From contig CM049314.1 in NCBI GenBank assembly GCA_026874595.1, forward strand, positions 70,944,300 to 71,008,299: a stretch of 64,000 nucleotides of DNA, in the 5' to 3' direction. Positions 26,701 through 38,660 of this stretch are shown piece after piece; positions within the stretch are counted from its first letter, which is position 1, and every line of letters begins with the position of its first letter. Source of the DNA: Sipunculus nudus (taxonomy: Eukaryota; Annelida; Sipuncula; Golfingiida; Sipunculidae). Both the position numbers and the translations under genes were made by a program. Below the pieces are notes generated by a model. The model worked only from the letters and a program-made list of their open reading frames with translations. It did not search any database and was not told the origin of the DNA.

Positions 26701-28408
26701 TACTGATCTCCAGAGAAAACATGCTGCATAAACCCCGACCAGTTTGGTCTAGGATCTTCAGCCTCACTGAATAAGCCACCTGAGTGCCAAAGAAATCACA
26801 GCACATTTCCGGGGGCAATGTGTATGGAACCTGTAGTTCAATAATTGGTCTATAATTAACTGATGACAGACCTTTTCCAGATGGTCCTATGTATTGATGA
26901 ATGGGAACCCCCCTATCCTTTAAGAGATCATTTACACTGATACAGGGTTGTCGGACAATGGCACGTGATTTCAAGATGGGCAATGTGTCGTTTCTAGTTG
27001 TTGCAATCGCCATAATTCCCATACCATGGAATGTGTCTTGTCCATCTAAAGTTGCCACGTTGTGATCAATATTATCGGCCACCCACTGCGTGAATGTGCC
27101 AGGAAAATACTCGGCTAGAAGATTCTCAAGATTCTCACTCTGAATAACAGATTGCTTATATCGGGTCACTTCATCATAGCTGATTGAAAATCCTAAGCGG
27201 GACAGTTCACTAATCAGCCACTTTGAGCCAAATACATGGTCCATCTCAACACCCAAACCAAACAACGTTGGTGTTATAACTGACCTTGGTCGGGCTGCCT
27301 GGACAATGCAGTGCCCAATACTGTTCTGTTTTAATTCGGATGGAATCAACATTTTCAAGAGGAATTGCAGATTGCGTGGGATCCATTTCTTGCCACGATC
27401 GGTGTTTTCTATGTCCTCGCAGGTAGGATAATTGGATAGGTCATACTCCCTTTCTCGAATTTCTGCTCTTATGATCCTTGCTGCAGTCTTTATAACACGT
27501 TCTGTTTCATCTTCAATGTTATCTTCCTTCCCTGCGTACCAGCTATCATTTATTATGAACTTTGCCATGTTTCTGAAACAAACAACATTTTTGCGGCCTC
27601 TGATTTCAGCGAAGAAAATAAATTCCTTGTAATGTTCCTTAAGTTTTTGTTTGAGCCTCTTAACACCGTAAACTTCTGAAGGACCAGCAAATGTTGCCAT
27701 TTTTTCATGTAGTTCTGAAACTGTGTACAGTTCCATGTCACCCTCAGATTCGAGCCAATCACAAAGCATATCAAACCATTGCTTCAGCTGTTTTGCTTCG
27801 GGTCGGCCTTGGGGCTTCTTTATTGCTGATGTTCCGAATTCCTTTTTTAGGAAGAACCGCGAAAAACAGCTGTCATGGTATACAGCTTCTGCTGCAACCA
27901 AGTCAATAGATCCTAAAATACGTTGTTTTACTTCAGATGCCCAGGAGTCTTCCCTCTTGTCGCAACACTCTAGAAGCTTTTCACGTACGGGGAGAGTTTC
28001 TACAGCATGAACCCGACTTCGACCTGGATGTCGATCATCTGGCGCAGCAGATGCTCCACAAAACAAACAGTGTTCTTTCGGATTGAATGGCAACAAACTT
28101 GACCTAAGTTTTTTGGCGCAAGGCTCCTCTACAGTTTTAGTACTGTTGATTCTTTTTTGGTCAGTGAAATCTCGACGGCAGGTTTGATGTACTAAAACCT
28201 TTTTTACTGGTGAAGAACAAATACATTCATTAAGATATTTGTTAAGTTCTGACTCCCCTCGTTGTTCAGCGCAACTGATTATTCTCTGTAAGCCCTTCCT
28301 TGTTACAGTTACGGATGGTCTATTTTCAGTGAAGCTTAATTTACATATGACACAACAGTCTCCCGGGCAGTTTGAGAAGGCATTTGATGAAGTCGGCACC
28401 TCGGCCAT
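23785..28408 (-). pseudogene. PIN/FEN-like nuclease-CXC family gene, array copy C
   Basis: It carries the same three shared lesions as copy B: the A-run frameshift near 26793, the TGA at 25893-25895 and the one-base loss near 24346-24353. It lacks B's 19-bp deletion, so 24339-25865 is one open stretch of 508 codons covering the helical region and the nuclease-like domain. The templated indel version (LPITASTIYS) is present. Upstream single-base differences near 28600 and 29118 agree with copy D and differ from A and B. The C-terminus again crosses the unit junction and ends in NGRKLNLVYYERPH at 23785. Confidence 0.85.
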
Positions 28409-29263
28409 ATTTTATCATGGACAGTTATTGCAATTTAAATATAAAAGTAATGGATATCAACAAATAAGTTACACCGTAGCAATTGTACAAATGAATAAAG
28501 AAGTCTAGTAATCTATCAAACTTAGTTGCAGGTAAACTCAGTCCATATTGTCAGGGTAAATGAATGTTTAATTGCCACCATAGGCTTTTCTGAGAAGTGT
28601 AACCTGTCTTGTTTCTTAAAAACAGGCAATACCCGGGCGCTGTAAATCTATGTGACCATTTGAAGATAACACATTTTATCAATGGTGAGATCGTTGTATT
28701 TAAACACAAGCGTTTACCGAGTACAAAGCCCGAGCTGCTACCAGCTTGCGTGTAAACCACAAGACCGAGGTATCGTTTACAGGGGAACAGCTATATTCCC
28801 CAGGCCGCGGTCGGTCTAATGCCTAGTGCCCGATGTATTACATTGTATCTTAGCAAGTGCACGCACTCCGGCAATAAATGTATCTAATGTAGTTTTACTT
28901 GATTGACACCGTATTCAGATTTCAATAATGGTTTGACACTGCCCAATGGAGTACAGATGTATCATTTTGAATGTATTACGTTTCATAACTTTAAATGATA
29001 AAATATTATATCAAGGTTGAAAAACAACAACATAAGTTCAGGAAATGATTCTATTTGACTGAACACTTTAAAATAAAACGTCGTATTCATTATAAAAATA
29101 TTGGCTCATGTTGAATGTGAACAGATTAAAAAATAAATGCGGATCAACGTAGATTTTCATGTTTCAGGCTGTCACTTTTATTCTAAAAAAGTAAATGTTT
29201 CAAACTGCTGTAAAATATTTTTCCCAAAGCGGATTTTAGCGGATTTTGGATATGTTATTCTAC

Positions 29264-32200
29264 TCAATGCGGCCTTTCATAATACACCAAATTTAGCTTT
29301 CTACCATTTTTTTCCATGTACAACTCATTTCTGGGCTTTAACGACCCGACTAAATCTCCACATGCAGTAACACATTTGAGACCATTTTTGCGGCATGAAC
29401 AGACAATTGTTCCGCACGGGTTTTTGGTTGACAGTCTACATTTGCACCTTATAAACTTAAGAATACTGTCTGGTCCTGCAGCCAAATCCGTCATCAGTGG
29501 CGTGAGGCTGTTACCTAACAGTTTCCATCCCCAGTGCTCAGGGTCCAGTTCGTTGTTGTTCAGTTTCTTCTAAATCATCACCTGCAGGTGGACCCGTAAA
29601 CTGTGAAAATGTGCTGCTCTTTCTGTAGGTGGTAGTTTCTGGGGATCAAGTGAGGTTTTGCATGTTGAAATCATTTCCATGAATTTAGCATACCGCAGAC
29701 TGTTCAAGGACTCAACTTCTCTGTCACCACAGAGTAGCACAAACAATCGGATGCCAGCTTTGCCGATTTCATCTGGTGACATCTTAGGATCATCCATTAT
29801 ACATGATATCTGCTGTATTACCTCGGATTTTTCATCTTTGAAAGCAAACTAGTTTTGCCCTGGCCAAAAGTGGCAGAAGTAGTATCACAACCAGTCCATG
29901 CATGAAGAAACAATATGTGTTTTGTGACTGGTTTGCCAGCCTTGTTGACAAGATCACATATTTTCCATGATTTATTGGCCTTCTGTTTCACGGACGATTT
30001 TGCCTCTGACTTAAAACATATATCTGCCATATATTCATTCCAGTGGTACATCAAGAGAACTAGCAGGTCAGTGTCATCTGCTACAACGGTGACTTCTCTC
30101 CCCTGTGTTGCATACTGAAGAGCACACGCAACTATCTTGGTGTCAGCGTCTCCCGTGCTGACATGTACAATTTTACCATCATCTTGCAGGTAGTGACACA
30201 ACAATGAGATGAACTGTGCCTTGTTTTTCTCATTTGTAAGAAAGATCTGCTGGTTGTTGTGGGCCATCATAGATTCACTGAGGTATATATCCGCACACGT
30301 CTTGCCAAGTTTTCTTACATGCTCGTGGTCTTTGATTGATGGGCTCTGACCATAGCCATCAAATACGACACAGCAGTCTCCGTACTTGGTCTGAACATAA
30401 TCTACATATTGTTTGGCTATGTCCTTGTACGTTGTTTTTTTTTCATCCATTTTACCCTATGCAAAAGTGCCCCGCCATCAAGCACATGTATGGCCTCTTT
30501 AGTAAGCTCACATGGCTTCACACCTGAAGTCAGGAATTTAGCTAGCTGGGCCTTTGCTGGTTTTCGCATAGCATCATTTTTTAATAAAGAGGTTGGCACT
30601 GCTGTCAGTTCATAATCGAAATACGGTGCCATATTTTCCTGTCTCTGTACTATAGCAATCAGGCGAGAAAATAAAATATTTGGATCGATTTGAACCTTCT
30701 GCTTGTCAACTTTGACTCCCGGGTACAAATGATCTAATGCTCGAACTTGCTCGCTTCTTTTAATGGATGCCTCCGTGACACTCATATTGTCGATTTGTTT
30801 GTGGATTTTAGCCCCAATCTCCTCTGTCTGGTGACAGTTCACACCGTCAGTGCCTGAAGCACTCAAACCAGAAGACAAAGAACGCAGTTTCTGTTCGTTC
30901 ACATCAAAGAGGTCATGATGCTTTAACCATGTCTGGATGTTGGTCAGGTCTTTGAAATCACGCTGACATCTGGATTTTCCTAGTTCAATGTGTTGCTGCT
31001 GACTGGAGTCTAGCTTCATATTAGTCAGCGCCGTCATGGCCTCGTGGACTTCAGCACATTTGTGCATACTGTAGATCCACTGCAGGCGGACGGACTCAGT
31101 CATGCCTCTTCCTCTGGACAGTCCTCCTCGACTCTTGATAGACCGCATCATGACTTGTTCAATGGTTAGATCCGTCCAAAGACCTGCCAAGTATCTTCTA
31201 GTTCTGCGGACAGTGTGAAATCCATTCTCGGCGAAACAGTTATACAGCCAAGGATGGTCATTTGGCAAATCTTGCATCATTTGCAGATAAAGACGTGCAC
31301 TTTTTGCATAGTTAATATGGCCAGTAGCAGCAAATAAATTCAACATCCTACTAACCGCGATGAGATGAAGACTTCAATCTCCTGTCCTTTCAGCTCTAAT
31401 GAATAACTTAAGAGTTTCAACAAATTCTATATACTGCAACCAAAGCCTTGCTGTTAACGACCTGTCTGAAAGCATTGCTTTATATTTCGCCAAGCAGATC
31501 TCCAATTTGACAAATTCATTTGATTCAAAGATGCGAGAAACTGGTATAGATTTATCTCTTACTCCGTCATACAAAGCTTTGATCTTCTTTGTTTCTGTTT
31601 CATCAAGTTCATCCTCTAGGATTGTGATATCTCTCTCCATCTCTCCAAGATTCTTGTCACTTGGTCCATTATCTCCACAGGTATGCTCAATGGAAGATGC
31701 ATTCTCAATGTCTGATCCATGTTCTTCAAGTGGATTCTCATCTATTTCTGTAAAGGTGAAACCTTGGTTCCCATTATGCAATGAACATGGAACAATTCCC
31801 ATAAAAAGCTGGTTCATTAAAGCGGCCTCCACCATGAAATGCCCACGTAACGCCCTAGAAATTGCCTTTCCTGACATCATATGATGAACTGCTTTTGGTC
31901 CATATACGGTTTCTAGTGCCTCCTCTAATCCTGAACCTTTCATCATGGATCCAATGCTACCCAGGAAACTCATCATTGTATGAAATCCGCCAAGTCTGCA
32001 AACTATCTTCATTGAATTTGCAGTAATTATTTCCATAGCTTTCAGCCACAAAGGTTGATCAAATGTTATACATTGCGTTTGTATATTCAGTTGCCTAGCT
32101 TGGCTTTGAATATAGAGCAATGTAGAGTAGATGCATGTTTCATCCGAAGGATTCAAGTCAATGATTGGCAGAAGCAGTGTTTTGGATTTTGAAGTAGGGT

Positions 32201-33908
32201 ACTGATCTCCAGAGAAAACATGCTGCATAAACCCCGACCAGTTTGGTCTAGGATTTTCAGCCTCACTGAATAAGCCACCTGAGTGCCAAAGAAAATCACA
32301 GCACAGTTCCGGGGGCAATGTGTATGGAACCTGTAGTTCAATAATTGGTCTATAATTAACTGATGACAGACCTTTTCCAGATGGTCCTATGTATTGATGA
32401 ATGGGAACCCCCCTATCCTTTAAGAGATCATTTACACTGATACAGGGTTGTCGGACAATGGCACGTGATTTCAAGATGGGCAATGTGTCGTTTCTAGTTG
32501 TTGCAATCGCCATAATTCCCATACCATGGAATGTGTCTTGTCCATCTAAAGTTGCCACGTTGTGATCAATATTATCGGCCACCCACTGCGTAAATGTGCC
32601 AGGAAAATACTCGGCTAGAAGATTCTCAAGATTCTCACTCTGAATAACAGATTGCTTATATCGGGTCACTTCATCATAGCTGATTGAAAATCCTAAGCGG
32701 GACAGTTCACTAATCAGCCACTTTGAGCCAAATACATGGTCCATCTCAACACCCAAACCAAACAACGTTGGTGTTATAACTGACCTTGGTCGGGCTGCCT
32801 GGACAATGCAGTGCCCAATACTGTTCTGTTTTAATTCGGATGGAATCAACATTTTCAAGAGGAATTGCAGATTGCGTGGGATCCATTTCTTGCCACGATC
32901 GGTGTTTTCTATGTCCTCGCAGGTAGGATAATTGGATAGGTCATACTCCCTTTCTCGAATTTCTGCTCTTATGATCCTTGCTGCAGTCTTTATAACACGT
33001 TCTATTTCATCTTCAATGTTATCTTCCTTCCCTGCGTACCAGCTATCATTTATTATGAACTTTGCCATGTTTCTGAAACAAACAACATTTTTGCGGCCTC
33101 TGATTTCAGCGAAGAAAATAAATTCCTTGTAATGTTCCTTAAGTTTTTGTTTGAGCCTCTTAACACCGTAAACTTCTGAAGGACCAGCAAATGTTGCCAT
33201 TTTTTCATGTAGTTCTGAAACTGTGTACAGTTCCATGTCACCCTCAGATTCGAGCCAATCACAAGGCATATCAAACCATTGCTTCAGCTGTTTTGCTTCG
33301 GGTCGGCCTTGGGGCTTCTTTATTGCTGATGTTCCGAATTCCTTTTTTAGGAAGAACCGCGAAAAACAGCTGTCGTGGTATACAGCTTCTGCTGCAACCA
33401 AATCAATAGATCCTAAAATACGTTGTTTTACTTCAGATGCCCAGGAGTCTTCCCTCTTGTCGCAACACTCTAGAAGCTTTTCATGTACGGGGAGAGTTTC
33501 TACAGCATGAACCCGACTTCGACCTGGATGTCGATCATCTGGCGCAGCAGATGCTCCACAAAACAAACAGTGTTCTTTCGGATTGAATGGCAACAAACTT
33601 GACCTAAGTTTTTTGGCGCAAGGCTCCTCTACAGTTTTAGTACTGTTGATTCTTTTTTGGTCAGTGAAATCTCGACGGCAGGTTTGATGTACTAACACCT
33701 TTTTTACTGGTGAAGAACAAATACATTCATTAAGATATTTGTTAAGTTCTGACTCCCCTCGTTGTTCAGCGCAACTGATTATTCTCTGTAAGCCCTTCCT
33801 TGTTACAGTTACGGATGGTCTATTTTCAGTGAAGCTTAATTTACATATGACACAACAGTCTCCCGGGCAGTTTGAGAAGGCATTTGATGAAGTCGGCACC
33901 TCGGCCAT
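29264..33908 (-). pseudogene. PIN/FEN-like nuclease-CXC family gene, array copy D (intact N-terminal half)
   Basis: This is the only copy with a continuous first half: 844 codons from 33908 to a TGA at 31374-31376. At the site where A-C are frameshifted it reads CCDFLWHSGGLFSEAENPR, and where they have the short indel it keeps the longer IDLNPSDETCIYSTLL, which is the form known in relatives of this family. Both therefore look ancestral. The second half is broken by the TGA and the one-base loss shared with B and C (29825-29833). It also has a private two-T insertion near 30437 and a private TAG replacing Trp near 29571. Its upstream flank marks the right edge of the array. Confidence 0.85.
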
Positions 33909-34842
33909 ATTTTATCATGGACAGTTATTGCAATTTAAATATAAAAGTGATGGATATCAACAAATAAGTTACACCGTAGCAATTGTACAAATGAATAAAG
34001 AAGTCTAGTAATCTATCAAACTTAGTTGCAGGTAAACTCAGTCCATATTGTCAGGGTAAATGAATGTTTAATTGCCACCATAGGCTTTTCTGAGAAGTGT
34101 AACCTGTCTTGTTTCTTAAAAACAGGCAATACCCGGGCGCTGTAAATCTATGTGACCATTTGAAGATAACACATTTTATCAATGGTGAGATCGTTGTATT
34201 TAAAAACAAGCGTTTACCGAGTACAAAGCCCGAGCTGCTACCAGCTTGCGTGTAAACCACAAGACCGAGGTATCGTTTACAGGGGAACAGCTATATTCCC
34301 CAGGCCGCGGTCGGTCTAATGCCTAGTGCCCGATGTATTACATTGTATCTTAGCAAGTGCATGCACTCCGGCAATAAATGTATCTAATGTAGTTTTACTT
34401 GATTGACACCGTATTCAGATTTCAATAATGGTTTGACACTGCCCAATGGAGTACAGATGTATCATTTTGAATGTATTACGTTTCATAACTTTAAATGATA
34501 AAATATTATTTCAAGGTTGAAAAACAACAACATAAGTTCAGAAAATGATTCTATTTGACTGAACACTTTAAAATAAAACGTCGTATTCATTATAAAAATA
34601 TTGGCTCATGTTGAATGTGAACAGATTAAAAAATAAATGCGGATCAACGTAGATTTTCCTGTTTCAGGCTGTCACTTTTATTCTAAAAAAGTAAATGTTT
34701 CAAACTGCTGTAAAATATTTTCCCCAAAGCGGATTTTAGATATGTTATTCTACTCAATGCGGCCTTTCATATGACACCAAATTTAGCTTTCTACCATTTT
34801 TTTCCGTGTACACCTCATTTCTGGGCTTCAACGACCCGACTA

Positions 34843-36348
34843 GTGACACTATAACAAACCCAAGTGCTTGCTCGGCCGACGTTAATCAAACATATCCAAA
34901 TCGATAGCTAGACCATTCTGAAAGTGTTTCATTAAAATAATAGAATCATTGACTTCAGCCTTTTTGCCTGAATCTGTTTGTACTGTCTTCTATATGTATG
35001 TCGGATTTCTCGAATTTGTTTAGCTCAGCTAAATTTCAGTTATTTTGAGCAATGGCCAACAGGTAGACCGACAATAAGACGGCCAGTATTGTCTGTCTAC
35101 CCATGCAGGCTACAGTACCTTTTACATTTTGTACCCCTTATTTTTTTTTTTTTGGGGGGGGGGGGGGGTTCGTATAATCTTTAACATAAAGTTTCCAAGA
35201 TAATTCTGTCATCCACATAATTTATAGTTTTATATATTTAGAATATGGTATACGTATAGTGTACGTCTATTGACTCAGTGGAATCATTACAGTGGCGGAT
35301 CCAGGAATTTGTGTGGGGGAGCTAATATGTCGTTACTGGCATCTAAAATCAGTGCACAACTAGGGAGGGGGAAGGCAGAGTAGGTGTTCCGTTCACTAGA
35401 AAGTTGAGTTTTGTATTTCATTTGCTTTTCCTATAGTATTAAAATGCCTAGCATATTTGCTGTATATGCTGCCATCTGCCGGTCGGTAATGTGACTATAC
35501 TTATTTTTTAATACCAGGCCGCCACCTACTGGTGTACATTAACACAATTTATGCATTATGAGGTTCTTTGTTCTGTGTGACCGCTGAAAGTTAAAAAGTC
35601 TGCCTAAGAAGTAAGTTTATCCCTTTATACTAATAATTCTAGATCTTAACTTGCTGTAACTCTTTTCGTAGGGTATTAAGGAATGTTTAGAACAGATATT
35701 CAGGGAATAACACCTTTGTATTAGTTCTGTAGGTCACAATAATACTAGAATTGCATAAATTTGACCTTGAAGATCAAGTCGCAAGTTTCCAAAATATTCC
35801 GAGAAATCAGAAAACAATTTGTGTGTCGAAAGTGAGGGGAAAATCTGCAATACTTAATAATTGTGTTCACAAGACAATAACTATTATAAAGTTTATTTGA
35901 CCTTGAAAATACTGTTCAAGGTCACCAGTTTTCAGAAACCTTAAAGAACTTGGTGAGAAAAATTTGTGCACCAAATTTAAGGACAAAATGAGGAACACTC
36001 CAAAAGTTATGGGGTTCACAAAAAAATTATATTTCGGCAGATTTGACTTTGAAGATGAAAGTCAAGGTCACTGGTCTTCGACTCGTCCAAGTTTTTGGAA
36101 GGAACAATTTGTGTTCAAAATATAACGAGAAAATATCCAGCCCTTCAAATTTATCGCGTTCACAAGATGTCTAACATACAACGACAGACGATGGCACTAA
36201 AACATTTCTCCGGGGGGGGGGGGGGGGGGTTCTCTAGCTGAGCACATGTTGACTACCCGTCCCAGCTTGTATACTAGATCTGGAATGAGATACTGATTTA
36301 TGAGAACATCAATGATACAATTATGAATATTTTATTGCTGGTGCTATG

Positions 36349-36403
<55 letters not shown>

Positions 36404-37289
36404 CATATATGTGTGTGTGTGAATGAGAGATGAGATATAGTTATGTAATTTTATATATTGAAGAATGTATTATAAGTATTAATAGTGGTGTCAATTTATC
36501 TTAAAGTATTGGATGACATGAGAAAGAACAGTCTAAAAATAACGACATGTTAAAAATGTTATTTAAAAAAAATTATGTTTCAAGTATCCAGGTTAGTTCA
36601 AAACCAAGTTTTGATATATGATATTTCATGATAAATTGAGAAATAAGGCTTCTATGATTTTAATTATCTATATATTTCAAAATAAATGTATAGCAAGCAG
36701 GGCTCTACTACGTTGAGGAAGCCCCCCCCCCCCCCCCCCCGCTAAAAAGTGAGGGAGGGGGATATTGATCCTGAGGATTAATACTTGATCGCAAAAAAAG
36801 CATAATTGAATGTTGGCGTTATTAATTAAAGATTAAATAAATACACATTTAACATTTGTACTGTCGGATAACAGATGATATATAACGCTTTTCCAATTCC
36901 ACCTGCCTGGATGTCCCTGACTCGGCAAAATTCACACCTTTAGGTGTTGTCAGTACCAACACTGCTGAGTGCCTCTTGTAAGGTGTAACTGAATAATCGT
37001 TATAATATAGATATGATTAATATAGAGTACTGGAAAATATGTTGTTAAATGTCAGTTATATTAATGTATTGTTCTACCTATAAAAGGTTATTTTTTAAAC
37101 ATATTATAATGAAATTATTTTACTTATAATATACCTATATATGCCTGATTTTTTTATATAATTTCAATACATCTATTTGAAATCAACATTTAAAAAAATT
37201 TGTTTGACAGTAGCCTATACATGACAAGATTAAATATAACTGCGTATAAATACTGATCGCATTTTTTTATGATGGCCAATTGAAAACAA
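34843..37289. other. intergenic, homopolymers and diverged repeats
   Basis: No gene recognised. It contains G-runs (35154-35168, 36213-36230), an (AT)n tract (36350-36401) and a C-run (36722-36740). The sequence 'cagtggcggatccaggaatt' at 35290-35309 resembles the terminus of a dispersed DNA transposon, but I found no matching opposite end nearby. Confidence 0.55.
35750..36190 (+). repeat. diverged tandem repeat rich in TTGACCT/AGGTCA
   Basis: Three or four loosely similar segments of 110-150 bp follow one order: 'ttgaccttgaa', 'aaggtcac', 'ttttcagaaac', 'aatttgtg..c.aa' and 'ttcacaa'. Related sequence appears near 4405-4560. The repeats carry several extended nuclear-receptor half-sites (ttcaaggtca, gtcaaggtca). 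Whether these are bound cannot be judged from sequence. Confidence 0.55.
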
Positions 37290-37471
37290 TTAGTATTTTA
37301 TTTGAACGCACCAGTCTAGGCACTTCTTGTGTAACCAGAGAACACACGTGTCGCACCCGACCCACTCCTCCGGCTCGCCGTCATCTGACAAACAATACGG
37401 GCAGAATTCTTCCAGATCCTGGATTTAAAACAATTTGTATAATAATTTGTATTGATGTTAAGTGTTTTCTT

Positions 37472-37519
<48 letters not shown>

Positions 37520-38590
37520 TCATTGTTATGCGTTTCAATACAAAGAAGATATTTTGTTATATAAATAAAACCGTAATTATATAAGTGTCTGTTTGTTAAT
37601 AGGGCCTACTTTTTCTCACAGTAGTATACATATATTCATTATATGGCCCCTTTTCCATGCGCGCGGAAACACGCGCGCGCTGAAAAAAATCGCGCTGAAT
37701 TGAGCTTTTCCATTTGCGCGGAAACGCGCGCGTTTTCGCAGAATCCCCCCTTCGCGTGACCTGTTTTCACAAGGTATTTACCGTCCCACAGCCTTCCCAG
37801 CATCATGTCAAGCATGTGTCTGTTCAGTTTATGCATGTATACATTTAAAATTTCATTATATTTGCAGGAACGTATAGTTTTTATTACGGTAGTGTGCAAT
37901 TGACAGGAGGGCGGGGGTCGTATACAGGCTATATATGAGAAGATTATTAACTACCGCAGTCGGTAATAAGATATTTAACACCCTCGCCGCACATATATAT
38001 GTTTATATAATATATGTAATCATGCATTAAAGTTGACAAGCAGATCAGCAGTTAAGTATGACTTGTCGCCATGCATGATACAGCCTATGCTGGGGCGTCC
38101 TCAAGCAGACTGCATTCGCTTCCTTGACCATCACAAGCAGGCTCACCCGCGCGCGTTTCCGCCTGCATGGAAAAGGTATACCTGATTTACACTTGCGCGA
38201 TTTTTTCAGCGCGCGGAAACGCGCGCGTTTCCGCGCGCATGGAAAAGGGGCCTATATATGGATTCAATTGAAAACTGTGTGCTTTATATTTTATGCACAT
38301 ATGCATGTGTAAAAATGCTTGATTTAGCAAAAGGGTATATAGGGCCTACTATACATGCCAAAGGAAACATATCTTTGCATCGAACTATTTGTTTCTGTGT
38401 ATATTTGACAAAATGTTAAATATAGCCTACATCAGTTGTAACTTCCTCCTCCTCTTCTGTTTCCTGATCTTCTTGGTCAGACTCATTAGTAATTATGAGG
38501 CACACATCCTCCCTATCAAGGACCTTGTCCGTTGACCACTCCTCCTCTAATTTAGTTACATGGTCTACAAATCTCTCCCATTGATGATCT

Positions 38591-38660
<70 letters not shown>

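Larger units (their letters stand above)
12940..34842. repeat. four-unit tandem array, 5.46-5.50 kb per unit
   Basis: Four direct, nearly identical units each carry one minus-strand gene plus about 0.9 kb of upstream DNA. Equivalent start codons sit at 17468, 22929, 28408 and 33908, giving periods of 5461, 5479 and 5500 bp. Units meet at 'acgacccgacta|aatctccacatgcag' (about 18412, 23873 and 29352). Homology begins on the left at 'acatgcag' (12940) and ends on the right after 'acgacccgacta' (34842). Seven bases at the junctions (aatctcc) match neither outer flank. The final 100 bp of the rightmost unit are more diverged than the equivalent inner parts. Confidence 0.97.

Noticed and set aside
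12754-33908. Introns explaining the frame breaks in the array genes
   Set aside because: The breaks are single-base or short indels relative to the intact counterpart in another copy, and lack GT-AG borders spanning them. They are mutations.
12940-34842. Array as an assembly duplication artefact
   Set aside because: The copies differ by private lesions (19-bp deletion in B, TT insertion and TAG in D, Phe change in A) and by edge divergence, so they are distinct DNA segments. Read-level confirmation is still needed.
35290-35309. hAT-type transposon end ('cagtggcggatccagg')
   Set aside because: It resembles known termini, but no matching inverted end or target duplication was found in the window.
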